From the NCBI GenBank assembly GCA_017412715.1, contig JAFPWU010000023.1, positions 1 through 49,042 of the forward strand: a stretch of 49,042 nucleotides of DNA, given 5' to 3'. This DNA is from Clostridia bacterium (GTDB taxonomy: Bacteria; Bacillota; Clostridia; Christensenellales; Aristaeellaceae). Positions within the stretch are counted from its first letter, which is position 1. Every line of letters starts with the position of its first letter. The notes under the pieces were generated by a model. It worked only from the letters and a program-made list of their open reading frames with translations. It did not search any database and was not told the origin of the DNA. A program made the position numbers and the translations under genes. Below, one piece after another: positions 1 through 8,068 of this stretch.

Positions 1-16
1 GATGAAATACAAGACT

Positions 17-45
17 ATTATACCACATATTGCGGAAACGCACAA
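17..45 (-). promoter_or_regulatory. Probable extended -10 promoter reading off the left edge
   Basis: On the minus strand a perfect TATAAT (17-22) is preceded by TGG, giving the TGnTATAAT extended -10 form. Seventeen bases upstream lies a weak -35, TTGTGC (40-45). It would drive a gene lying beyond base 1, which cannot be seen. No coding region is visible in bases 1-78. Confidence 0.45.
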
Positions 46-78
46 CACCGCACAACAATAAAACAAAGAAAATTTTGC

Positions 79-104
79 AAAAAAATAAAGCCCCATAAGG
101 CTTT
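79..104 (-). terminator. Rho-independent terminator, minus strand
   Basis: On the minus strand a stem AAAGCC/GGCTTT (87-92 with 99-104) and a 6-base loop are followed by ATTTTTTT (79-86). It lies only about 35 bases beyond the start predicted for the promoter at 146-174, so the two would make an RNA of roughly 60 bases or act as an attenuator for a gene off the left edge. Confidence 0.55.
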
Positions 105-145
105 GCGGTAATTCTCCGTCTCTCAACTGTAAAACTCCCGGCCTT

Positions 146-174
146 ATTGTAACATTTTCTTAATCGTTTTGCAA
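146..174 (-). promoter_or_regulatory. Sigma-A promoter, minus strand
   Basis: TTGCAA (-35, 169-174), a 17-base spacer and TACAAT (-10, 146-151) read on the minus strand. Transcription would start near 139 and meet the terminator at 79-104. No open reading frame lies between them. Confidence 0.5.
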
Positions 175-235
175 GATTTTCGTTTATTTTGCAGAGCTCT
201 TTCCCGAAGGAGGACCAAAGGCGCAGATCATGCTC

Positions 236-263
236 TTGACAGAATCCCCGAATTGCTTATAAT
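236..263 (+). promoter_or_regulatory. Consensus promoter of small RNA copy 1
   Basis: Perfect TTGACA (236-241), a 16-base spacer and perfect TATAAT (258-263). The same promoter with the same spacing stands before small RNA copy 2 on the other strand (19240-19267), so it is part of the repeated element. Confidence 0.8.
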
Positions 264-269
264 AAAAAA

Positions 270-376
270 CGAAGAGCAGCGCACCAGCGGCTGTTCCTCA
301 GCTACGGAATTAGATCGTCAGTGGTTATTAGGCCACGAACAGTCGTCACTCCTCGCACGAGTGGCGATTGTTTTTT
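270..376 (+). ncRNA. Antisense-type small RNA, copy 1
   Basis: A transcript of about 107 bases is predicted between a consensus promoter and a strong terminator. The terminator stem is AACAGTCGTCACTC paired, with G-U pairs, to GAGTGGCGATTGTT and followed by a T run ending at 376. The first ~35 bases (from ACGAAGAGCAGCG) and the terminator closely match copy 2 at 19126-19233, while the middle differs. On the opposite strand the terminator overlaps the end of a frame (stop at 346-348) ending KNNRHSCEE, matching the tail KNNRHSVQE of the small ORF at copy 2. Here that frame has no ATG, GTG or TTG after its upstream stop, so the sense gene looks decayed. The RNA is inferred, not observed; the antitoxin role rests on comparison with copy 2. 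Confidence 0.6.
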
Positions 377-463
377 ACTTCACGGGCCTTTTTCCGCCTG
401 GTTTCACGAATGACAATATCGTTGAAGATTTCAAGGTCAGGCTTTCTTCTCCTTGGCCCACGC

Positions 464-2851
464 TCATTCCGCGCTCAGTTCCTCCAGGATCGCCCCAAAC
501 AGCGTTTCCGGAAGGTCCATGGCATGCAGCTCCGCCAGCAGGGCTTCCGGATGATCCCCTCCGCCCGCCGTCCTTCTCACGGCCCGCATGATGCTTTCCT
601 TCAGATCAAAATCAATCTGTGCAGGCCTCAGCAGCTTTTCCAGCCGCGCGGTCCGGTCAGGCTTCGGCACTTCCGGCATGCGGCTCCACCGCAGGCACGC
701 GCCCTCCGCGGCCCCCGCCTCCAGCGTCAGCCGCACCGTCCGCCGCTCGGGGTCCGACTCCATGGCATATCCGCAGGAGCATTCTTCCGGCGCCGTACCG
801 GCCGCCCCGTTCACCTCGACGATGTACCGTCTTCCGGCCGGAATCAGGCCGCCCTCCCCTTCCGGCGGGAGAATTTCTATTCTCAGCCCTTCGCCGCATT
901 CCATGCGGATCCTGGTCACCGTCCTGCGATACCGCGGATCCCGGGGCAGGAGCCCGTTGTCTTCGATGAGCTCCGTTTCCCCATTCCTTCCCGGGAAAAA
1001 GCGAATCAGCACGGTTTCCGGCAGGGGCACGCCGTTTTCGGGAATGTCCCTTCCGTCCATCGGCACGATGCCGCCGGCCTTCACCAGCACCGGAATGCTC
1101 TCCAGCCCCCGGTACATGCGCAGTCTCCGCCCGCCGGCATACCGCATCCCCGTGAAGAAATCCGTCCACAGGCCCTCCGGAAGCCACACCTCCGAGGCCG
1201 TCAGCTGCGCCTCCGGATCCATGGGCGCCGCCGAGGGGCTCACCGTCATGCAGTCCCCCAGCATGTATTGGCTGCGGCTGGCTCCCAGGGCCTCCCAGGC
1301 CTCCGGCGCGTCGTAATACACCGGCCTGATCAGCGTCTCTCCCGTCTCGCTGCCCTTCAGGCCCTGGCTGTACAGCCACGGAACCAGCTGATGCCGCAGC
1401 CGCAGAAACCGCCGCATCACCTCCGCGTATTCCGCCGGAAAGTTCCAGGGCTCCTTTTCCATGAAAACGCTGTTGGAGGAATGCAGCCGCAGGATCGGAG
1501 AAAATACGCCGAACTGAACCCACCGGGTCGTCAGCTCCGGATCCCGTCTCCCGTGCATGTGGCCCCCGATATCATGGCTCCACCAGCCGTACCCGATGTT
1601 CGCGGCCGCCGCGGTAAAGAAGGGCTGAAACGCCAGCGAAGCCCAGGTGGCATAGGTGTCTCCGGAAAATCCCAGCGGATACCGGTGACTGCCCGGCCCG
1701 CCATATCGGGACAGGATCATGGCCGGCAGCCCGCGGCGCACCGCGTGAAGGTATCTGGCATGATTCAGGGTGAACAGCGGATCCTTGCCCGGGTCGCTGC
1801 TTCCCCCCTGCTGCTGCCAGTCGATCCACCAGAAATCGACGCCCATATCCTCCAGCGGCTCCAGCACCGTTTTCTCAAAAGCTTCCTCATATTTCGGATC
1901 CGCCGCGTCATAGGGATAGCTCTTTCCCGCCTCCGGATCGTCCCCCATGGCTTCCGCCATGGCCGGCCAGGCCTCCTCGCAGGGCCGGATGCCGTCCGCC
2001 GGATGATCGTTCAGCGTCACCCGCAGGCCCTGCCCATGCAGCCAGGCCAGCAGCTTCTCCGGCTCCGGTATTTTTTCCCGGTCCCAGGTGTATCCGGTCC
2101 ACCCCGAGCCGTATTTCGGATCGATCTCCGTCACATGCCAGTTCATGTCCAGCACGGAAACCGCCAGGGGGATTCCCTCCTCCTGAAACCGCTTCATCAG
2201 CGCCATGTACCCGTCCTGGGTATACGGATAGTACCGGCTCCACCAGTTGCCCAGCGCAAACCGGGGCACCGCCGGCGCCGGTCCGGCCAGGCGGAAATAA
2301 TCCCGCAGGCAGCCCCGGTAATCCCGGCCGTAGGCAAACAGATACAGGTCAGTCCTGCCGGAGCGCGCCGGCGTCAGCCTTCCTTCCTCATCCATGCCCA
2401 TGGTCCGGCTGTCGTCCAGCACCGCGTATCCCTTCCGGGACATCAGTCCCTCCTCCAGCGGGATCTCCCCGTCCGCCTCGTCCAGCGTCCGGGCCGTTCC
2501 GCCGAAGGTTCCGCCCCGGTCGCCGTACCGCCACACGCTGCCATACACGGCATAGTCGCCCTTCAGCGCAACCGTCAGGCCCTCGGCCGAAAACGGCCGG
2601 CGGTCATAGCGCAGCGTCAGCGCCTCCGTCTCCAGGGTCAGCTGCCGCTCCCCCTCCGTCACCGAAAAGGCGGGCACGGGAAACCGGCGGCACAGCACGG
2701 TCTGCGTCGCCGTGTCGCGAAAGCGTTCCTCCCGGTCGTATTCCAGCCGCAGCAGCCGTTCCGTCAGCACGGTGATGCGAAAGCCTTCGCCCCGGATCAC
2801 CGCTTTTTCCTCCGCCAGGGGACTGATATTCCAAATTTCGCCAGCCTTCAT
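464..2851 (-). CDS. Glycoside hydrolase family 31 (alpha-glycosidase)
   Basis: A 795-residue cytoplasmic enzyme (no signal peptide) predicted to cut alpha-linked sugars from non-reducing ends by a retaining mechanism. An N-terminal beta-sandwich (about 1-190) is followed by the (beta/alpha)8 barrel from GNWWSRYYPYT. The nucleophile is probably D344 in WWIDWQQQGG and the acid/base D398 in GFSGDTYATWASL; HDIGGHMHG (about 426) is also typical. C-terminal beta domains follow from about residue 540. The WIDWQQ form of the nucleophile motif differs from the WxDMNE form of classical alpha-glucosidases, so the substrate may be something other than a maltose-type glucoside. It is the last gene of the LacI-importer cluster and lies 127 bases after the binding-protein gene, beyond a partial terminator. 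The start is supported by GAGGTGCGGC just upstream. Family assignment is firm; the substrate is unknown. Confidence 0.9.
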   Translation of the reverse strand: MKAGEIWNISPLAEEKAVIRGEGFRITVLTERLLRLEYDREERFRDTATQTVLCRRFPVPAFSVTEGERQLTLETEALTLRYDRRPFSAEGLTVALKGDYAVYGSVWRYGDRGGTFGGTARTLDEADGEIPLEEGLMSRKGYAVLDDSRTMGMDEEGRLTPARSGRTDLYLFAYGRDYRGCLRDYFRLAGPAPAVPRFALGNWWSRYYPYTQDGYMALMKRFQEEGIPLAVSVLDMNWHVTEIDPKYGSGWTGYTWDREKIPEPEKLLAWLHGQGLRVTLNDHPADGIRPCEEAWPAMAEAMGDDPEAGKSYPYDAADPKYEEAFEKTVLEPLEDMGVDFWWIDWQQQGGSSDPGKDPLFTLNHARYLHAVRRGLPAMILSRYGGPGSHRYPLGFSGDTYATWASLAFQPFFTAAAANIGYGWWSHDIGGHMHGRRDPELTTRWVQFGVFSPILRLHSSNSVFMEKEPWNFPAEYAEVMRRFLRLRHQLVPWLYSQGLKGSETGETLIRPVYYDAPEAWEALGASRSQYMLGDCMTVSPSAAPMDPEAQLTASEVWLPEGLWTDFFTGMRYAGGRRLRMYRGLESIPVLVKAGGIVPMDGRDIPENGVPLPETVLIRFFPGRNGETELIEDNGLLPRDPRYRRTVTRIRMECGEGLRIEILPPEGEGGLIPAGRRYIVEVNGAAGTAPEECSCGYAMESDPERRTVRLTLEAGAAEGACLRWSRMPEVPKPDRTARLEKLLRPAQIDFDLKESIMRAVRRTAGGGDHPEALLAELHAMDLPETLFGAILEELSAE

Positions 2852-2907
2852 GCCGCACCTCTTTCCGATCGGACCCGTTTTTGGTACCCACCCTCATTTT
2901 ACCATAT

Positions 2908-2946
2908 TTTTTCTGAAAAGGGGCTGCCGCGCCCTGCGGCAGCCCC
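2908..2946 (-). terminator. Hairpin between binding-protein gene and GH31 gene
   Basis: On the minus strand GGGGCTGCCGC pairs perfectly with GCGGCAGCCCC (arms 2936-2946 and 2920-2930, 5-base loop), followed by TTTT. The short T run suggests partial termination or mRNA protection, so binding protein would be made in excess over the downstream hydrolase. Confidence 0.6.
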
Positions 2947-2978
2947 GAAAATCCGAGTCTCTGTTCCGTTTTCAGCCC

Positions 2979-4517
2979 TTATTCGCCGATGTACCGGGCA
3001 TAGGCGTCCAGATGAATCTGGATCAGGTCCTGAACGCTCATCTGATTCAGCTTCGCGATGTAGGCGTCCCATTCCTCGTCCACGCCGCCCTCGGTCACCC
3101 AGTGGGCATACTGCTGGTTGCAGTAGCTGGTGATATCGGGGCTCAGGAAGGCGATCTGGTCCAGTTCATCGCTGGTGTAGGCCACCACCGGGAAGGTATC
3201 CCGGGCATACTGGGCGTTCACCGCGTCGTCCGCCAGCTTGATGCCGTCGCCCTCGGTCGTCGGCAGGATCACCTTGCTCTCGAATTCCTCGTTCATGTAC
3301 TTGGGGCCATGATCGCGGAAGGAGAAGGTCCAGCAGGAGGTATCCAGGTTGATGCCGGAATCCGCGGCGGGCAGCAGCACCTCGTAGGTTCCGTCCTCAT
3401 GCTTCGCGATCTTTCCGTCGCCGATGGAGCCGTAATAGGTCTGCAGGGAAGCCTCATCCGTATAGAACTGGTCCGCCCAGGTCAGCAGCTTTCCGGGGTC
3501 AGAGCAGTTCTTGGTGATCACCAGTTCGTTCTTGCCGTAGTTCAGGAAGGTCGGATCGGATTCCACATAGCGCTTTCCGTCCGGACCGGCCACAGCTTCC
3601 ACCACCGTGTAGTCCTTCGCGTTGCCCAGCAGCTCGGCGTCCGCGGTCCAGGCGAAGACGATGCCCGTGCGGGGGCCGGCTTCGGTATCCTGCACCTTGG
3701 CGCGGACCATGTCGGAGGTCTGGGTGAAGTGCTCCGGATCCAGCGCGCCGCGCACATACAGGTCACGCGCCCACTTCACGGCTTCCTTGTAGTTCTCGGT
3801 CATCGGCATGAAAACCGGCTTTCCTTCCGCGTCCATGCCCATGAAGTTGCCGGCCCGGCTCACCTGCACGCCGAAGGGCAGCAGCAGGTTGTTCAGGTCA
3901 AACTGCAGGGAGGAGGAGGCGATATAGCCGTAACGGCCTTCGCCGGACTGGGAGAACGCCACCAGGGTGTCCGCCAGCTCGGTGTAGGTGGTGGGCATCG
4001 GCAGTCCCAGTTCCTCCAGCCAGACCTTGTTGATATACATCTCGTTCGCCGTGATGGGCCGCATGGGCAGCTTCTTCGGCAGGCTCCAGATTTTGCCTTC
4101 CGCGTCGGTGCACAGGGCCTTCATGGACGGATCCTTTTCAAAGATCGCGGTCAGGTTGGGCATGTACTGCGGAATCAGTTCGCTCAGTTCCACAAAGTAG
4201 TCCGTGTTGGGCACGATGTCCGCGTCCGTCAGGGAGATGGAGCCGAAGAAGGCGTCCGGCAGCGCGCTCAGGCCGCTGGCCAGCATCAGGGACTTCTGAT
4301 CGCCCCAGGATCCGTTCCAGTAGGGCTGCCATTCAATGTTAACGCCGGTTTTCTCGCTGATTTCCTTCAGCAGAGCAGTCTCGGTAAAATCGGTTCCCCA
4401 GGTCTCCGTCCAGCGTACGACGGCCACCTTAAAGGTGGGGTTCTCCTCCGCCGCGGCGGTTGCGCACACGCCCAGCAGCATGCACAGGGCGAGAGCCAGT
4501 GACAGCAGTTTCTTCAT
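2979..4517 (-). CDS. Sugar ABC importer binding protein (LipO-like)
   Basis: A 512-residue extracellular solute-binding protein. It opens with a signal peptide, MKKLLSLALALCMLLG, ending near ATAAA/EE. The one cysteine there (GVC) lacks a good lipobox, so anchoring as a lipoprotein is uncertain. The mature part has the two-lobed family 1 pattern, including ALPDAFFG, a long stretch with YINKVWLEELGLPMPTT, and a tail of VQDLIQIHLDAYARY. It is the third gene of the LacI cluster, after the two permeases and before GH31, and so probably captures the oligosaccharide that GH31 cuts. The ribosome binding site ACGGAGG lies 8 bases before the ATG. Confidence 0.88.
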   Translation of the reverse strand: MKKLLSLALALCMLLGVCATAAAEENPTFKVAVVRWTETWGTDFTETALLKEISEKTGVNIEWQPYWNGSWGDQKSLMLASGLSALPDAFFGSISLTDADIVPNTDYFVELSELIPQYMPNLTAIFEKDPSMKALCTDAEGKIWSLPKKLPMRPITANEMYINKVWLEELGLPMPTTYTELADTLVAFSQSGEGRYGYIASSSLQFDLNNLLLPFGVQVSRAGNFMGMDAEGKPVFMPMTENYKEAVKWARDLYVRGALDPEHFTQTSDMVRAKVQDTEAGPRTGIVFAWTADAELLGNAKDYTVVEAVAGPDGKRYVESDPTFLNYGKNELVITKNCSDPGKLLTWADQFYTDEASLQTYYGSIGDGKIAKHEDGTYEVLLPAADSGINLDTSCWTFSFRDHGPKYMNEEFESKVILPTTEGDGIKLADDAVNAQYARDTFPVVAYTSDELDQIAFLSPDITSYCNQQYAHWVTEGGVDEEWDAYIAKLNQMSVQDLIQIHLDAYARYIGE

Positions 4518-4605
4518 GATTGTTTCCTCCGTTCTATTTTATGTTCAGGCGTTATCCGCCCTGAAACCGTTCCTTTTTGCCCGCGCCGCCGCAGGCCGCG
4601 TTTCC

Positions 4606-5520
4606 TTATCCCTTCAGCGCGCCGATCATGACGCCCTGGTTGAAGTATTTCTGCACAAAGGGGTACATCGTCATAATCGGCAGGGACGACACCACGATCG
4701 CGCCGTATTTGATCAGGTTCGCCTTGCGGTTGATGTCCGCCGCGGCGGAGCCGGTCATGGCGGACGCCGCCATCTCGTTGTTGATCAGGATATTGCGCAT
4801 CACCAGCTGCAGCGGGTATTTTTCCGGCGAGCGCAGATAGATCATCGCGTTGAAGTAGCTGTTCCAGTGGCCCACCGCCGCCCACAGGGCAATCACCGCC
4901 AGAATCGCCTTGCTCAGCGGCAGCACGACCTGGAAGAAATACCGCAGGTTGCCGCACCCGTCAATCTGGGCCGCGTCCCACAGCTCGCCGGGCAGACTGG
5001 TCTGGAAAAAGGTTCTGGCCACCACGATGTAGTAGGAGATCACCGAAAAGGGCAGGACCATCACCCGGAAGGTATCCACCATGTTGAAGGTGTTGTTCAG
5101 GATGATGAAGGTGGGAATCAGTCCGCCACCGAAAAACATCGGGAAGATGAAGAAGAAGGTGAAGAAGCCCCGCCCCACCAGGTCCTTCCGGCTCAGGGAG
5201 TAGGCCACCGGAATGTTGACCGCCAGCATGATCAGCGTCCCAGCCAGCGTATACAGCACCGTGTTTCCGTATCCGCGCCACAGGTTGCCCATGGAAAACA
5301 GATACTGGTATCCCTCCAGGCTGAACCGTTTCGGCCACAGCAGCACGTCGCCCCTGGCCACCAGGTTCGGGTCGCTGATGGAGGCGATCACGATAAAGTA
5401 CATCGGATACAGGGCAATCAGCGTCATCAGCGCCGCAACGGTGTAGATGATGATATCGAAGGTCCGGTCCGCGCTGGTTTTCCGGATATGGTTGCCATGC
5501 TTTGCCGCAGCGGTGCTCAT
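4606..5520 (-). CDS. Sugar ABC importer permease, LplC/MalG type
   Basis: An inner-membrane permease of about 304 residues with six predicted helices, the first at about IIIYTVAALMTLIALYPMYF. The EAA-type cytoplasmic loop is DAAQIDGCGNLRYFF, which docks the ATPase. The ending GALKG is typical of this permease class. An upstream in-frame ATG (5541) exists, but the ATG at 5520 has AGGAGG nine bases before it, so 5520 is chosen. It pairs with the LplB-type permease at 5689-6618, from which it is separated by an unusual block of hairpins. Confidence 0.88.
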   Translation of the reverse strand: MSTAAAKHGNHIRKTSADRTFDIIIYTVAALMTLIALYPMYFIVIASISDPNLVARGDVLLWPKRFSLEGYQYLFSMGNLWRGYGNTVLYTLAGTLIMLAVNIPVAYSLSRKDLVGRGFFTFFFIFPMFFGGGLIPTFIILNNTFNMVDTFRVMVLPFSVISYYIVVARTFFQTSLPGELWDAAQIDGCGNLRYFFQVVLPLSKAILAVIALWAAVGHWNSYFNAMIYLRSPEKYPLQLVMRNILINNEMAASAMTGSAAADINRKANLIKYGAIVVSSLPIMTMYPFVQKYFNQGVMIGALKG

Positions 5521-5543
5521 GCCCTCATCCCTCCTTCTCATAC

Positions 5544-5684
5544 GATTCTCAAATAAGAATGCTTATTTGAGAATCCGCCTGCTTCGCAGGCTGGTTTCGC
5601 GCCAAAGCGCGAAACCCCGTCTCATGCAATCTTCGACGCGCCTTCGGTGCTATAAAACCGCATTTAGCGGTTTTATCGAAGATT
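5544..5684. repeat. Block of four intergenic inverted repeats between permease genes
   Basis: Four stems follow each other: a 14-base arm pair GATTCTCAAATAAG/CTTATTTGAGAATC (5544-5575); GCCTG/CAGGC (5577-5591); GGTTTCGCGC/GCGCGAAACC (5593-5616); and ATAAAACCGC/GCGGTTTTAT (5652-5676). The last is nested in an outer pair AATCTTCGA/TCGAAGATT (5628-5684). The block sits inside an operon between two genes needed in equal amounts and has no clear T run, so it is more likely an RNA-processing or palindromic repeat element than a terminator. Confidence 0.7.
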
Positions 5685-5688
5685 AGTA

Positions 5689-6618
5689 TCAGAACAGCGA
5701 AGTGTCGCTGATTTTTTTCGAGATCCCGTTCACCAGGATCAGAATCACAAAGTTCACCACGTTATTGAACAGGCCGATGGCCGCGCTGTAGCTGTACTGA
5801 TTGCTTTTCAGGCCCATCTTGTACAGGTAGGTGGAGATGATCTCGCTCCGGGCGATGTTCAGGTCGTTCTGCAGCAGATACACCTTTTCGAATCCGACCC
5901 CCAGCAGGCTGCCGCACCGCAGGATGAAGAGCGTCACCATCGTGGGCACCAGCATCGGAATGTCGATGGCCCCGATCTTCTGCCACTTGTTGGCTCCGTC
6001 CACCTCCGCCGCCTCATACAGCTGGGGATCGATGGCGGACAGCGCCGCGATGTACATGATGGAATCCCATCCCACGTGCTGCCAGACCTCCGTCCACACA
6101 TAGATGCTGGAGAAGGCTCCGGCGTTGCCCATCAGATCCCCGGTCTGGATCCCGGCCAGGCTCAGCAGCTTCGGAATCATCCCGGAGGAGGGGGAAAGGA
6201 ACATGATGATCATGCCGCACATGACCACCGTGGAGATGAAGTGGGGCAGATAGGTGGACACCTGGAAGAACTTTTTGAACCTGCGGGCGTACATCTGATT
6301 GCACATCAGCGCCAGCAGAATCGGCAGGGGGAAGGTGGCCGCCAGCGTATACAGGCTGATCACCAGGGTGTTCACAATCGTATTGGTGAACATGTAGGAA
6401 TTGAAATACCGCTCAAAGTATTTCAGCCCCGCCCAGGCGCTGCCCCAGATGCCCCGGGCCGGCTTGAAGTCCTTAAAGGCGATGATGACTCCGTACATCG
6501 GCAGATAGGTAAAGCAAATGAAAATCGCCATGGCCGGCAGCATCAGCAGGTACAGCCCCCAGTTCCGCCGGATATGCTCCCATGTGAACCTGCCGCTCCG
6601 CAATGCTCTGCGCTCCAT
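5689..6618 (-). CDS. Sugar ABC importer permease, LplB type
   Basis: A 309-residue inner-membrane permease. Signature regions are the first helix with MLPAMAIFICFTYLPMYGV, the sequence IIAFKDFKPARGIWGS after it, and the EAA loop YEAAEVDGANKWQKI at about residue 201, which contacts the ATPase. The C-terminal ISKKISDTSLF is typical of LplB proteins. It is the first gene after the LacI-controlled promoter at 6685-6713. No ATPase gene is in this cluster; the MsmK-type protein at 30197 is the only candidate partner in the window. A modest GAGG site precedes the ATG. Confidence 0.88.
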   Translation of the reverse strand: MERRALRSGRFTWEHIRRNWGLYLLMLPAMAIFICFTYLPMYGVIIAFKDFKPARGIWGSAWAGLKYFERYFNSYMFTNTIVNTLVISLYTLAATFPLPILLALMCNQMYARRFKKFFQVSTYLPHFISTVVMCGMIIMFLSPSSGMIPKLLSLAGIQTGDLMGNAGAFSSIYVWTEVWQHVGWDSIMYIAALSAIDPQLYEAAEVDGANKWQKIGAIDIPMLVPTMVTLFILRCGSLLGVGFEKVYLLQNDLNIARSEIISTYLYKMGLKSNQYSYSAAIGLFNNVVNFVILILVNGISKKISDTSLF

Positions 6619-6653
6619 TCTTCCAACCTCTTTCCGGGCCCGCCCGTCCTGTA

Positions 6654-6667
6654 GTGTATCGGTAAAC
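6654..6667. promoter_or_regulatory. LacI operator 2 (downstream of importer promoter)
   Basis: GTGTATCGGTAAAC differs at two positions from the operator overlapping the -10 box (6686-6699). It lies about 20 bases into the transcript, 32 bases from the first site, or about three helical turns, which suits cooperative binding. Confidence 0.6.
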
Positions 6668-6684
6668 CTCTTCGCTTGTCATGC

Positions 6685-6713
6685 AGTATACCGGTAAACG
6701 ATGTCCTTGTCAA
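6685..6713 (-). promoter_or_regulatory. Promoter of the GH31/importer operon with LacI operator 1
   Basis: On the minus strand TTGACA (6708-6713), 17 bases, then TATACT (6685-6690). The near-palindrome GTATACCGGTAAAC (6686-6699, centre ACCGGT) overlaps the -10 box. The same word stands at the promoter of the neighbouring LacI gene, which supports repression of both units by that regulator. Confidence 0.75.
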
Positions 6714-6841
6714 CCCCTTTTTGCAAACTTTTTTCCATTTTTTCTGCCGGCGCTCTCTCCGTGGCGCGCGCAGGCGCATTTCAGATTCCTCCGGCCTCCC
6801 GCTGCCCCCGCAGGCGCGGCCGGAGCCCCCTGCCGGCGCAC

Positions 6842-6866
6842 AAAAAAAGCAGGCGCAAGCGCCTGC
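6842..6866 (-). terminator. Terminator of the first LacI gene
   Basis: On the minus strand GCAGGCGC-TT-GCGCCTGC (6849-6866) is followed by seven T residues (6842-6848). It separates the LacI gene from the importer operon, which therefore needs its own promoter. Confidence 0.85.
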
Positions 6867-6913
6867 CCTGTATGCCCTGTTCCCTATCGGCCCAGTTCCT
6901 CCGGCCGATCTTC

Positions 6914-7933
6914 TCATGCCAGCCTGGCCACCGATTCCCGCTTCACCAGATCCACGTCCAGCGTTTTCCGGTCATTCCGGTATTCCGGATCCGTGATCGC
7001 CCTCAGCATCATCTCCACCGCGGTCTCCGCCTTCTTCCGGATAAACTGGTTCACCGTGGTCAGCATGGGCGTCACCACCCGGGAGGGTTCCGAGTTGTCA
7101 AATCCCACCAGGGAGATATCCTGCGGCACGTTCAGCCCCCGTTCCTGGTACCGTTTCATGATGCCGCAGGCGATCAGATCCTCCGTGCACACCATGGCCG
7201 TCGGCCTTTCCCTCATCCCCAGCAGCTGCTCCGCCACCCGGATTCCCCCCGCGTGCCGGTCCGTTCCGTCGAAGATCCATTCCTTCCGGGGTTCCAGCCC
7301 ATATTCCGCCAGAGCCTCCGCGTATCCCTCATACCTCTCCCGGATCAGCTGGGAGCTTTCGATGGAGGAAGCCGCGATTCCGATCTGCCGGTGCCCCTCC
7401 TCCAGCAGATGCCTGGCGGCCAGATAGCCGCCCTTCCGATCCTCGATGCCGACCGACAGCATCTGAAGATCGTCAAAATGCCGGTCCATCACCACCAGCG
7501 GGCATTCGCTCCGCTCCACCAGCTCATGGTTGATCGGATCGTCGTGGGGAAACATCTCGATCATGCCGTCCGTGTGCCAGGTCCGCTGAATCATCACCGC
7601 ATCCTCCGCCTTCGCAAAGGAGCACAGCATCACATAGTATCCCTTCGCCCGCAGCAGCTCCTCAAAATAGGCCACCACGTAGGCCGCGTAAGGCGTCAGC
7701 AGCATGCTGTTCGGATTGCCCGCCCATTGCGGCAGCAGGATCCCGATAATATGCGAGGATTTGGAGATCAGGCTTCTGGCCGCCATGCTGGGCACATAGT
7801 GATGCTTTTCCATGATCTCCCGGATCCGTTTCTCCGTCTCCGGGGAGACCTTGCCCTTCACGTTGTTGATCACATTGGATACGGTCATCCGGCTGACGCC
7901 GGCTTCCTCCGCGATCTCCCTGATCGTCGCCAT
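6914..7933 (-). CDS. LacI-family transcriptional repressor of the GH31 locus
   Basis: A 339-residue regulator. Residues 1-60 form the LacI helix-turn-helix and hinge (ATIREIAEEAGVSRMTVSNV, then YVPSMAARSL). Residues 61-339 form a periplasmic-binding-protein-like sugar sensor. It stands upstream of the importer operon. The three matching operators (6654, 6686, 7960) lie at its own promoter and at the importer promoter, so it probably represses itself and the importer until the sugar arrives. The inducer is unknown. Confidence 0.9.
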   Translation of the reverse strand: MATIREIAEEAGVSRMTVSNVINNVKGKVSPETEKRIREIMEKHHYVPSMAARSLISKSSHIIGILLPQWAGNPNSMLLTPYAAYVVAYFEELLRAKGYYVMLCSFAKAEDAVMIQRTWHTDGMIEMFPHDDPINHELVERSECPLVVMDRHFDDLQMLSVGIEDRKGGYLAARHLLEEGHRQIGIAASSIESSQLIRERYEGYAEALAEYGLEPRKEWIFDGTDRHAGGIRVAEQLLGMRERPTAMVCTEDLIACGIMKRYQERGLNVPQDISLVGFDNSEPSRVVTPMLTTVNQFIRKKAETAVEMMLRAITDPEYRNDRKTLDVDLVKRESVARLA

Positions 7934-7959
7934 GACCCTGTCCCCTCTCCGTCTTTGAA

Positions 7960-8006
7960 GTTTATCGGTATACTGCCATCTTATCGAAGAACCCGCGTTC
8001 TGTCAA
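7960..8006 (-). promoter_or_regulatory. Promoter and operator of the first LacI gene
   Basis: On the minus strand TTGACA (8001-8006), 17 bases, TAAGAT (7978-7983). Directly downstream is GTTTATCGGTATAC (7960-7973), the third copy of the operator, here at the transcription start. This is an autoregulatory arrangement. Confidence 0.75.
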
Positions 8007-8025
8007 GCTGCCCGTCCTCCCTGTT

Positions 8026-8056
8026 AAAAAGCTCCGGGAGCGAATGCTCCCGGAGC
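8026..8056 (-). terminator. Terminator of the B-repeat protein gene
   Basis: On the minus strand an 11-base perfect stem GCTCCGGGAGC/GCTCCCGGAGC with loop ATTC is followed by TTTTTAA. It ends the transcript of the gene at 8069-11845. Confidence 0.88.
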
Positions 8057-8068
8057 GGTGTTTCCTCT

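Noticed and set aside
368-3133. A 921-codon open frame on the plus strand opposite the GH31 gene
   Set aside because: It is rich in Arg, Pro, His and Gly with no family pattern and mirrors a clear GH31 gene; long antisense frames are common in GC-rich DNA.
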